A DNA stretch of 6,119 bases from Rhodocyclales bacterium (lineage in GTDB: Bacteria; Pseudomonadota; Gammaproteobacteria; Burkholderiales; Rhodocyclaceae): assembly GCA_021413665.1 (NCBI GenBank), contig JAIOPW010000272.1:1-6119 (forward strand), in the 5' to 3' direction. The notes below the pieces were generated by a model. That model saw only the letters and a program-made list of their open reading frames with translations. It did not search any database and was not told the origin of the DNA. Below, in pieces: positions 1 through 5,739 of the stretch. Position 1 is the first letter of the stretch, and each line of letters starts with the position of its first letter. Position numbers and translations under genes: made by a program.

Positions 1-708
1 CGCCTGGTGCAGGCCGACCCGCTGCTGGCGACGCGCGTGGTGGCCGTCGCCAATTCGGTGATCTACAACCGCTCCGGGCAGTCCGTCAGCAACATCAAGA
101 ACGCTGTGTCGCGCATCGGTTTCAAGACCCTGCGGGTGCTCGCCGCGTCGGTGGTGGTGCGGCAAATGGAAAGCATGGCGACCACGCCCGAGCATCGCAA
201 GCTGGCGCGCCTGTTGTGGGAGCGCACCGCGCACGTGGCCGTGCTGGCGCACCTGATCGCGCGCAAGGTCACCCATCAGGACCCGGATTCGGCCTTCTTC
301 GCCGGCATCGTGCACGAGGTCGGCGGCTTCTTCCTGATCGCCCGCGCCGGCGACTATCCCGGACTGCTGGAGGGCGAAGAGGGTAGCTTAGCCGCCTGGG
401 TCGAGGGCGGCGGCGCCGAGGTGGGCCGCGCGGTCCTGAGGCGGCTGAGTGTCCCGGAGGCGGCGATGACGGCGATCGAGGGGCTGTGGGATGGCTATCT
501 GGCGATGCCGCCCAAATCGCTCGGCGACACCCTGCTGCTGGCCAGCCAGTTGGCACCGGTGGAATCACCGCTCGACAAGCTGGCCGGCGAGGGCCGCGAC
601 GGCGCCCGGGTGCAGATCGATGTGGCCCTCGACGAGGAAACGCTGAGCGGCATCCTCAAGGAATCCGAAGTAGAAGTCGCATCCCTGATCGGCGCCCTCT
701 ACGGGTGA
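1..708 (+). CDS. HDOD domain-containing protein, 3' part (5' end outside window)
   Basis: The reading frame is open from base 1, so this is the C-terminal 235 residues of a longer protein. The GTG at position 7 lies inside the domain and is not the true start. The visible start, with DPLLATRVVAVANS followed by an IKNAVSRIGFKTLRVLAAS segment, is the typical HDOD pattern (paired helices, then the I-x-x-A-V-x-R-I/L-G motif). A Leu-Trp-x-x-(T/S)-A-H-V-A helix and FFAGIVHEVGG follow. HDOD domains are relatives of HD phosphohydrolases that usually lack full metal-binding motifs and serve in signalling or regulation. Here the HD-like pair is His-Glu (visible residues 105-106), so catalysis is unlikely. 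The last ~90 residues are less conserved and no further domain is recognisable. The stop lies 10 bp before the S4 gene, which suggests co-transcription. The N-terminal architecture, for example a receiver domain, cannot be seen. Confidence 0.85.
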   Translation, partial: RLVQADPLLATRVVAVANSVIYNRSGQSVSNIKNAVSRIGFKTLRVLAASVVVRQMESMATTPEHRKLARLLWERTAHVAVLAHLIARKVTHQDPDSAFFAGIVHEVGGFFLIARAGDYPGLLEGEEGSLAAWVEGGGAEVGRAVLRRLSVPEAAMTAIEGLWDGYLAMPPKSLGDTLLLASQLAPVESPLDKLAGEGRDGARVQIDVALDEETLSGILKESEVEVASLIGALYG

Positions 709-718
709 CGGGCGCCTC

Positions 719-973
719 GTGAGTATCCACCGCTTTCAGCTGCAGGGCGAGTTCATCGAGCTGAACGTCCTGCTCAAGCTGCTGGCGCTGGCGCCCTCCG
801 GCGGCGGTGCCAAGGCGCTGATCGTCGAGGGTGCGGTCACCGTCGATGGCGTGGTCGAATCGCGCATCCGGCGCAAGCTGCGGGCGGGCAATTCGGTGCG
901 GGTGGCTGATCAGGAAATCCGGGTGCTCGCGACCGACGACGAACCGGCCCCTGAAGAATCGGGCAGCAGATGA
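719..973 (+). CDS. Small S4-domain RNA-binding protein, YbcJ/RlbA-like
   Basis: This 84-residue protein is almost entirely one S4 RNA-binding fold. The core runs from FIELNVLLKLL (residues 12-22) through SGGGAKALIVEGAVTVDG (27-44) and E-S-R-x-R-R-K-L (47-54) to the closing strand AGNSVRV (56-62). The G-G-x-A-K and V-x-V-D-G-x-x-E-x-R-x-x-x-K-L spacing is that of the YbcJ/YaaA (RlbA) family, whose members are about 70-80 residues long and are thought to bind structured RNA, probably rRNA. The start is GTG at 719, the only in-frame start that keeps the whole domain; its Shine-Dalgarno sequence is weak, so translation may depend on coupling to the HDOD gene ending at 708. The acidic tail (DDEPAPEESG) is short and probably disordered. 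The stop TGA overlaps the ATG of the next gene, a ribosome-assembly GTPase, which supports a role around the ribosome. The exact function is inferred. Confidence 0.88.
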   Translation: MSIHRFQLQGEFIELNVLLKLLALAPSGGGAKALIVEGAVTVDGVVESRIRRKLRAGNSVRVADQEIRVLATDDEPAPEESGSR

Positions 974-1872
974 CCATCCAGTGGTTCCCCGGCCACATGA
1001 CCTCGGCGCGCAGGAAGGCCGCCGAGACCATGGCGCTGACCGACGTGGTGATCGAGGTCTGCGATGCGCGCCTGCCCGAGGCCAGCAGCAATCCGATGAT
1101 CCGCGAACTGCGCCTGCACCGCCAGCGTCCGTGCCTCAAGCTGCTCAACAAGGCCGACCTCGCCGACCCGTTGGTGACGCAGGCCTGGCTCGATTTCTAC
1201 AACAGCCAGCCGGGGGTCAAGGCCGTCGCCATATCGAGCAAGAGCCCGGGCGAGGCGGCGCGGGTTCCCATCCTGTGCAAAAGCCTGGCGCCGCATCGCA
1301 ATGACGGCGTCAAGCCGCTGCGCATGCTGATCATGGGCATTCCCAACGTCGGCAAGTCGACCCTGATGAATGCGCTGCTCAAGCGCCGCGTGGCCGCCGT
1401 CGGCGATGAGCCGGCGGTGACCAAGTCGCAGATGCGCATCGACCTCGGGCGGTCGATGACCATTACCGACACGCCGGGCCTGATGTGGCCGAAGATTACC
1501 CACGACAGCGATGGCTACATGCTCGCCGCCAGCCACGCCATCGGGCGCAATGCGGTGATCGATTCGGAGGTCGCGGTTTTTCTCGCCGACCTGCTGCTCG
1601 AACACTATCCGGCAGCGCTCGCCGAGCGTTACGGCTTTCCCGTCGCGGGTATCGACGGTGTCGGCGCGCTCGAAGCCGTGGCGAAGAAACGCGGCTGCGT
1701 GATCCAGGGCCGTCGCGGCGGCGAGCTCGACCTGGAAAAGGCGGCGATGGTGCTGCTGACCGACTATCGCAACGGCAAGCTCGGCCGCGTCAGCCTGGAA
1801 AGCCCCGCGAGCCGCGCCGCGATGCTGGGCGCGGCAACTGCCCACATCGAGACCCCGGCGATCCCCGAATAG
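970..1872 (+). CDS. ylqF: Ribosome biogenesis GTPase YlqF (RbgA family)
   Basis: This 300-residue circularly permuted GTPase belongs to the YlqF/RbgA family, which acts in late assembly of the 50S subunit. The G motifs run in permuted order: G4 NKAD (60-63), G5 SSK (89-91), G1/Walker A GIPNVGKST (123-131), a G2 threonine in AVTKSQ (T151), and G3 DTPG (167-170). The N-terminus MTIQWFPGHM is the family signature, and His9 corresponds to the histidine implicated in catalysis in Bacillus subtilis RbgA. The region after about residue 180 is the C-terminal helical domain that contacts rRNA in the family. The length is close to the usual ~280-320. The ATG at 970 overlaps the S4 gene stop (ATGA), indicating translational coupling. 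The G2 region has P-A-V-T where many relatives have P-G-V-T, a minor change. A GC-rich hairpin begins 8 bp after the stop. Confidence 0.95.
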   Translation: MTIQWFPGHMTSARRKAAETMALTDVVIEVCDARLPEASSNPMIRELRLHRQRPCLKLLNKADLADPLVTQAWLDFYNSQPGVKAVAISSKSPGEAARVPILCKSLAPHRNDGVKPLRMLIMGIPNVGKSTLMNALLKRRVAAVGDEPAVTKSQMRIDLGRSMTITDTPGLMWPKITHDSDGYMLAASHAIGRNAVIDSEVAVFLADLLLEHYPAALAERYGFPVAGIDGVGALEAVAKKRGCVIQGRRGGELDLEKAAMVLLTDYRNGKLGRVSLESPASRAAMLGAATAHIETPAIPE

Positions 1873-1880
1873 CAGCGTCC

Positions 1881-1911
1881 GGCGCCGTGCAACGGCGCCT
1901 GCTTCGTTCCT
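1881..1911 (+). terminator. Probable intrinsic terminator after ylqF
   Basis: GGCGCCGT and ACGGCGCC form a perfect 8-bp stem (1881-1888 with 1892-1899) closed by a GCA loop. The following sequence, TGCTTCGTTCC, is only moderately T-rich, so this is a weaker Rho-independent terminator than the classical form. Its place 8 bp after the ylqF stop and before a new promoter supports a role in ending the upstream operon. It could instead be an mRNA-stabilising 3' hairpin. Confidence 0.55.
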
Positions 1912-2023
1912 CCGCAACCCGGCTGCCCAGGATTCCGCAGTGCAGCATTGATCCCTGGATGCCTGAGTTCGTTCACCCTGCCGACGACGCGGTAAATGCA
2001 CCGATACGGCGCACAAAAAGTCG

Positions 2024-2052
2024 TTTACAGCCTTTGGCAGTATCAGTATGAT
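2024..2052 (+). promoter_or_regulatory. Sigma70-type promoter of the liv-type operon
   Basis: TTTACA (2024-2029) and TATGAT (2047-2052) each match the housekeeping consensus at five of six bases and are separated by the ideal 17 bp. The surroundings are AT-richer than the genes. Transcription would start near 2059, giving a leader of about 90 nt before the GTG at 2151. No other sequence in the 278-bp gap matches as well. This is predicted from sequence only. Confidence 0.65.
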
Positions 2053-2070
2053 TCCCGCTGTATTACAGAA

Positions 2071-2097
2071 CTATGTTCCGCCAAGCGGAACACATAG
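2071..2097 (+). promoter_or_regulatory. Operator-like palindrome in the transporter leader
   Basis: TGTTCCGC (2074-2081) and GCGGAACA (2085-2092) form a perfect 8-bp inverted repeat around CAA. With a two-base bulge the symmetry extends outward through CTATGT (2071-2076) and ACATAG (2092-2097). It lies about 15-40 bases downstream of the predicted transcription start, a place where a bound repressor would block transcription; as RNA it would form a strong hairpin. The TTCC...GGAA half-site style resembles sites of IclR-family regulators, but the regulator is unknown and is not encoded in this window. Confidence 0.5.
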
Positions 2098-2106
2098 GTT
2101 CAGCCA

Positions 2107-2125
2107 CCGGTTTTGTCGAAACCGG
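2107..2125 (+). promoter_or_regulatory. Second leader stem-loop upstream of the binding-protein gene
   Basis: CCGGTTT (2107-2113) pairs perfectly with AAACCGG (2119-2125) around the loop TGTCG. The stem ends 13 bases before the Shine-Dalgarno sequence of the binding-protein gene, so it does not hide it. It could stabilise the 5' end of the message, act as a second protein-binding palindrome, or simply be chance. No known riboswitch class is recognisable in the leader. Confidence 0.35.
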
Positions 2126-2138
2126 ATTACAAATACAT

Positions 2139-2145
2139 GAGGAGA
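2139..2145 (+). promoter_or_regulatory. Strong ribosome binding site that sets the GTG start at 2151
   Basis: GAGGAGA lies 5 bases before GTG 2151 and matches the anti-Shine-Dalgarno sequence well. It decides the start of the binding-protein gene: an in-frame ATG at 2073 would add 26 residues ahead of a clean signal peptide and would sit inside the leader palindrome, so it is not used here. Confidence 0.8.
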
Positions 2146-2150
2146 CACCC

Positions 2151-3389
2151 GTGAAGAAACCATTTGTCCGCAGCCTCGCGCTTGCCGCAAGCACCCTGCT
2201 GATCGGCGGCACCGCTTTCGCCCAGGTCAAGATCGCCTACATCGATCCGCTTTCGGGCCCCTTCGCCAACGTCGGCGAGGCCGGCCTCAAGGGCTTCAAG
2301 GAAGCCGCCGAGGTCCTGGTCAACGCCAAGGGCGGCATCATGGGCCAGAAGCTGGAATTCGTCGGCTTCGACAACAAGGGCAGTCCGCAGGAAAGCCAGA
2401 TCCAGCTCAAGGCCGCGATCGACCAGGGCTTCCGCTTCATCACCCAGGGCAACGGCTCCGGCGCCGCACACTCGCTGATCGACGCGGTCAACAAGTGGAA
2501 CGCGCGCAACCCGGACAAGACGGTGCTGTTCTTCAACTACGCCGCCGTCGATCCGACGCTGACCGGCGAGAAGTGCAGCTTCTGGCATTTCCGCTTCGAC
2601 GCCAACGCCGAAATGAAGATGGAGGCCATCACCAACTACATGGAAGCGGACAAGAAGATCAAGAAGGTCTTCATCATCGGCCAGGACTACGCCCACGGCC
2701 ACCAGGTGGCGAAGTACACCAAGGAAATGCTGGCCAAGAAACGCAAGGACATCCAGCTCGTCGGCGAGGACCTGCACCCGATCGGCCGCGTCAAGGATTT
2801 CGCCCCCTACATCGCCAAGATCAAGGCCTCGGGCGCCGACACAGTGGTCACCGGCAACTGGGGCAACGACCTCTCGCTGCTGGTCAAGGCCGCCAAGGAT
2901 GCCGGCCTCAAGGCACGCTTCTACACCTTCTATGCCGGCGGTCTCGGCACGCCGCAGGCCATGGGCGCGGCCGGCGAGAACCTGGTGCTGCAACTGACCG
3001 AGTGGCACATGAACGTGCCGACCAAGTCGACCGAGAAATTCGCCATGGACTTCAACAAGAAGTATCCCGGCGTCTGGTTCTACTACCTGCGCGTCAACAC
3101 CATGACCGAGATGGTGGCCAAGGCGATGAACACCGCCAAGTCGACCGATCCGAAGGCCGTCGCGATCGCGCTGGAAGACATGCGCTTCCCGGCCGAAAAC
3201 GGCGAGGTCTGGATGCGAAAGAGCGACCACCAGTTGATGCAGCCGCTCTACATTTCGGTGTTCAGCAAGGCCGACGGCAAGGCGGTCAAGCACGACTCCG
3301 AAGGCACCGGCTACGGTTGGAAGACTGTTGCCTCGGTCACGCAGCGCGATTCGCAATTGCCGACGTCCTGCATCATGGAACGTCCCTGA
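2151..3389 (+). CDS. livK: Branched-chain amino acid-type ABC transporter substrate-binding protein (LivK-like)
   Basis: This 412-residue precursor is a periplasmic type 1 solute-binding protein of the Leu/Ile/Val (HAAT) family. A Sec signal peptide fits residues 1-24: K-K near the start, a hydrophobic stretch LALAASTLLIGG, then AFA before Gln25. The mature protein opens with VKIAYIDPLSGPFANVGEAGLKGF, the family's first strand and ligand-contact loop. GGIMGQKLEFVGFDNKGSPQ is the usual second strand region, and KVFIIGQDYAHGHQVA opens the second lobe. The C-terminus, PTSCIMERP, resembles the C-x-M-x-R-P ending of many relatives. Cys142 and Cys407 are both periplasmic and could pair, though this is unproven. 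It is followed by LivH, LivM and LivG, so it should deliver ligand to that complex. The substrate could be a branched-chain amino acid, but related proteins bind amides or aromatic and other organic acids, so the symbol denotes the family only. Confidence 0.85.
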   Translation: MKKPFVRSLALAASTLLIGGTAFAQVKIAYIDPLSGPFANVGEAGLKGFKEAAEVLVNAKGGIMGQKLEFVGFDNKGSPQESQIQLKAAIDQGFRFITQGNGSGAAHSLIDAVNKWNARNPDKTVLFFNYAAVDPTLTGEKCSFWHFRFDANAEMKMEAITNYMEADKKIKKVFIIGQDYAHGHQVAKYTKEMLAKKRKDIQLVGEDLHPIGRVKDFAPYIAKIKASGADTVVTGNWGNDLSLLVKAAKDAGLKARFYTFYAGGLGTPQAMGAAGENLVLQLTEWHMNVPTKSTEKFAMDFNKKYPGVWFYYLRVNTMTEMVAKAMNTAKSTDPKAVAIALEDMRFPAENGEVWMRKSDHQLMQPLYISVFSKADGKAVKHDSEGTGYGWKTVASVTQRDSQLPTSCIMERP

Positions 3390-3390
3390 A

Positions 3391-3412
3391 CCGGGCGAAC
3401 CAGCTCGCCCGG
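3391..3412 (+). promoter_or_regulatory. Intercistronic stem-loop directly after the binding-protein stop
   Basis: CCGGGCGA (3391-3398) pairs perfectly with TCGCCCGG (3405-3412) around ACCAGC, starting one base after the stop codon. No T-run follows, so it is not a classical terminator. Its position suggests a 3' stabilising or processing hairpin that protects the binding-protein message, or a partial attenuator lowering expression of livH-livM-livG. This arrangement is common for periplasmic binding-protein operons; the role here is inferred. Confidence 0.45.
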
Positions 3413-3430
3413 CAGGGCCATATGCGGCCC

Positions 3431-3520
3431 GCCCCCTCCCGACCTCCCCCTCGCGGGGGAGGCGATTGATCTGCTCGCTGCGCTCGACCACCAACCCGGG
3501 ATTACCCGGACTCGGATTAG
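3431..3520. repeat. Palindromic, repeat-like intergenic sequence between livK and livH
   Basis: CCTCCCCC (3443-3450) and GGGGGAGG (3455-3462) form a perfect 8-bp inverted repeat around TCGC. CTCGCTGCGCTCG follows at about 3475-3485, then a small repeat CCGGG-ATTA-CCCGG (3496-3509). These motifs look like the dispersed palindromic elements often seen between genes in GC-rich proteobacteria, probably as fragments. Nothing here looks coding: open frames across this stretch have no domain or proper start. Membership of a dispersed family is inferred from appearance, since only one copy lies in the window. Confidence 0.4.
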
Positions 3521-3550
3521 CCTTCGACAGTAACCGCCCTTGAGGATGCA

Positions 3551-4489
3551 ATGGAGTTCGTCGCCATCTCGCTGCTGAACGGCATCACCTACGGCCTGCT
3601 GCTGTTCATGCTGTCCAGCGGCCTGACGCTGATCTTCAGCATGATGGGCATCCTCAACTTCGCCCACGCCAGCTTCTACATGCTGGGCGCCTACTTCGCC
3701 TACCAGATCAGCACTTGGGTCGGCTTCTGGCCCGGCCTGCTGGTTGCGCCGCTGCTGGTCGGCGCCGTCGGCGCCATGGTCGAGCGCTACGGCCTGCGCC
3801 GCGCCCACCGCTTCGGCCATGTCGCCGAACTGCTGTTCACTTTCGGCCTGGCCTTCCTGGTCGAGGAAATCGTGCATCTGATCTGGGGCAAGACCTCGGT
3901 CGACTACAAGATCCCGCTCGAACTCGACGGCACGCTGTTCACGCTGTTCTCCACCGACTTCCCGATCTACAAGGGTTTCATGATGCTGGTCTCGGTCGGC
4001 ATGCTGGTCGCCCTCTACGCGCTGCTGACGCGTACCCGCATCGGCCTCATCATCCAGGCGGCGCTGACCAAGCCGGACATGGTCGAAGCGCTCGGCCACA
4101 ACGTGCCTCGCATCTTCATGCTGGTTTTCGGCGGCGGTACCGCGCTGGCCGGACTGGCCGGCGTCATCGGCGGCAATGCCTTCATCACCGAACCGGGCAT
4201 GGCGGCCGCCGTCGGCAGCATCGTCTTCGTCGTGGTCGTGGTCGGTGGCCTCGGCTCGCTGGGCGGCGCCTTCATCGCTTCGCTGCTGATCGGCTGCATC
4301 CAGACCTTCTCGGTGGCTCTCTCGATCTCGATCACCGACGTTTTCGCCCTGATAGGCGTCACGCTGCCCGCGGGCTCGCAGGTCGCCCGCCTGACCATCA
4401 CGCAACTGGCGCCGGTGCTGCCCTACCTGCTGATGGTGGCGATCCTGATCTTCCGCCCGCGCGGCCTGATGGGGGCACGGGAAAATTGA
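3551..4489 (+). CDS. livH: Branched-chain amino acid-type ABC transporter permease LivH
   Basis: This 312-residue inner-membrane protein forms half of the importer's channel. The N-terminus reads NGITYGLLLFMLSSGLTLIFSMMGILNFAHASFYMLGAY; the G-L-T-L-I-F-x-x-M-G-x-x-N-F-A-H core (NFAHA at residues 36-40) is diagnostic of LivH. About eight hydrophobic segments follow. The cytoplasmic coupling loop that contacts the ATPases lies around 165-185 (IQAALTKPDMVEALGHN, then FGGGTALAGLAGVIGG). GGLGSLGGAFIASLLIG and the end IFRPRGLMG are also typical. The protein is slightly longer than the usual ~290 residues. The start ATG is supported by GAGGA at 3542-3546, four bases upstream. It begins 161 bp after the binding-protein stop, and its own stop overlaps the TTG start of livM. 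Confidence 0.95.
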   Translation: MEFVAISLLNGITYGLLLFMLSSGLTLIFSMMGILNFAHASFYMLGAYFAYQISTWVGFWPGLLVAPLLVGAVGAMVERYGLRRAHRFGHVAELLFTFGLAFLVEEIVHLIWGKTSVDYKIPLELDGTLFTLFSTDFPIYKGFMMLVSVGMLVALYALLTRTRIGLIIQAALTKPDMVEALGHNVPRIFMLVFGGGTALAGLAGVIGGNAFITEPGMAAAVGSIVFVVVVVGGLGSLGGAFIASLLIGCIQTFSVALSISITDVFALIGVTLPAGSQVARLTITQLAPVLPYLLMVAILIFRPRGLMGAREN

Positions 4490-5739
4490 ATAGCGCGGTT
4501 TTTTCCCGTGGCCGCCTGCTGCTCTGGGGCGGCTGCCTGCTGCTCGCCCTGGCCCTGCCACTGGTTTTCAAGAGCGGTTTCCTGATCTCGCTGCTGTGCC
4601 AGATGGGCATCATGGTGGTGTTCGCCCTCTCCTACAACATGCTGCTCGGCCACACCGGGCTGCTCTCCTTCGGCCACGCCGTGTACTATGGCCTCGGCGC
4701 CTTCGCCACGATGCACACCCTGAATGCCGTCGGCAAGGGCGGCGACCCGCTGACGACGGCCCTGCTGCCTTTAGTCGGCGGCGTCGCGGGGCTCGTCGCG
4801 GGCGTGCTGCTCGGCTACGTGACGACACGCAAGGCCGGCACCACCTTCGCCATGATTTCGCTGGGCATCGGTGAACTCGTCGCCGCCTGTTCGCTGATGT
4901 TCCCGGGCGTGTTCGGCGGCGAAGGCGGCGTATCGGGCAACCGCGTGGTCGGCAAGGACGCCTTCCTCGGCTTTACCTGGGGGCCGCAGGTCGAGATGTA
5001 CGGCCTGATCATTCTCTGGGCCTTCATCTGCACCGTCGCCATGTTCGCACTGACGCAGACCCCGCTGGGGCGCATGGCCAATGCCGTGCGCGACAATCCG
5101 GAGCGCGCCGAGTTCGTCGGCTACGACACCGAGCGCGTGCGCTTCCTGATGGTGGTGCTATCCGGCCTGTTTGCCGGCGTCGCCGGCGGGCTTTCGGCGC
5201 TGAACTACGAAATCGTCACCGCCGAAACCCTCAACGCCCACACCTCGGGCGTGGTGCTGCTGATGACCTTCGTCGGCGGCATCGGCTTCTTCTACGGGCC
5301 GATCATCGGCGCCATCCTGATCACCGTGATGCAGATCGTGATCGGCGGCATGACCCACGCCTGCTTCCTCTTCATGGTACTGATGGCGCCGGGCGGTATC
5401 GCCAGCGTGATCGCGATCCAGCGCAACCTCTGGCTGGCCGGACTGTTCGGCCGCATGGTGCCGCACTACCTGGCCGCGGCCCTGCCGGTGCTGATCCTGC
5501 TGGCCGGACTGGTCGGCCTGGTCGAACTCAGCTACGCCCTGCTCGCCGGCGAAGGAGTCGGCGCCGGCGACACGGTGACGAAGGTGATGGGCATGCAGCT
5601 CCAGCTCAACACGCTCGGTCCGTGGCTCACCGCGATCGCCGTCACCGCCGTCGGCCTGGCGCTGACGCGCTGGACCGGCGGCAAAGCCCGCATAGCCTGG
5701 AATGCGGCGCTGTCTACATTGCATGGAGACAAGCAATGA
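4486..5739 (+). CDS. livM: Branched-chain amino acid-type ABC transporter permease LivM with C-terminal extension
   Basis: This 417-residue inner-membrane protein is the second channel subunit. The family signature YNMLLGHTGLLSFGHAVYYG spans residues 50-69. The coupling loop facing the ATPase is at 199-216 (NAVRDNPERAEFVGYDTE), followed by VVLSGLFAGVAGGLSAL. GGIGFFYGPIIGAIL (about 264-278) and APGGIASVI close the normal core near residue 310. About 107 residues follow with two further hydrophobic segments (about 328-351 and 379-397); many LivM proteins lack them. The TTG at 4486 is chosen because it overlaps the livH stop (TTGA) and keeps the first membrane helix; the first in-frame ATG would remove it. 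No strong Shine-Dalgarno sequence is visible, which fits translational coupling. The end overlaps livG by 4 bp. Confidence 0.92.
   Translation: MNSAVFSRGRLLLWGGCLLLALALPLVFKSGFLISLLCQMGIMVVFALSYNMLLGHTGLLSFGHAVYYGLGAFATMHTLNAVGKGGDPLTTALLPLVGGVAGLVAGVLLGYVTTRKAGTTFAMISLGIGELVAACSLMFPGVFGGEGGVSGNRVVGKDAFLGFTWGPQVEMYGLIILWAFICTVAMFALTQTPLGRMANAVRDNPERAEFVGYDTERVRFLMVVLSGLFAGVAGGLSALNYEIVTAETLNAHTSGVVLLMTFVGGIGFFYGPIIGAILITVMQIVIGGMTHACFLFMVLMAPGGIASVIAIQRNLWLAGLFGRMVPHYLAAALPVLILLAGLVGLVELSYALLAGEGVGAGDTVTKVMGMQLQLNTLGPWLTAIAVTAVGLALTRWTGGKARIAWNAALSTLHGDKQ
5725..5729 (+). promoter_or_regulatory. Ribosome binding site of livG inside the 3' end of livM
   Basis: GGAGA lies six bases before ATG 5736 and within livM coding sequence. 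It fixes the livG start, which overlaps the livM stop as ATGA, so livG can be translated both by coupling and by its own site. Confidence 0.7.

Noticed and set aside
910..2016. A 368-residue minus-strand open frame spanning ylqF and part of the gap after it
   Set aside because: It lies opposite a well-defined GTPase, has no family signature, and crosses the terminator hairpin.
1873..2020. Possible small gene or RNA gene in the first half of the gap after ylqF
   Set aside because: Apart from the terminator hairpin I see no start with a ribosome binding site, no tRNA-like fold and no promoter. Only a weak CCAGG/CCTGG pairing is present.
2073..2150. ATG at 2073 as the start of the binding-protein gene
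   Set aside because: It lacks a ribosome binding site, falls inside the leader palindrome, and would put 26 unrelated residues before a clean signal peptide. GTG 2151 has a strong site at the right distance.
3443..3462. CRISPR repeat or transposon end
   Set aside because: There is one palindrome only, with no regular spacing, no second copy, no target-site duplication and no transposase nearby.
3328..3543. A 71-residue + strand open frame over the gap between the binding-protein gene and livH
   Set aside because: It begins within the binding-protein gene, has a Pro/Arg-rich sequence with no domain, and runs through the hairpins and repeat-like motifs.
2127..3551. A 474-residue open frame on the minus strand opposite the binding-protein gene
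   Set aside because: It mirrors a clear gene on the + strand, has a low-complexity composition rich in Gly, Val, Leu, Asp and Arg with no recognisable domain, and is the expected result of high GC at third codon positions.
3715..4485. Upstream continuation of the livM reading frame into livH
   Set aside because: This part of the open frame overlaps livH in another frame and gives an Arg/Pro/His-rich, non-membrane sequence. The membrane protein begins only at about 4486.
3311..4561. A 416-residue minus-strand open frame opposite livH
   Set aside because: It is extremely rich in Asp, Gln, His, Arg and Ala with no domain, and it lies opposite an unmistakable permease gene. It is a GC-bias shadow.
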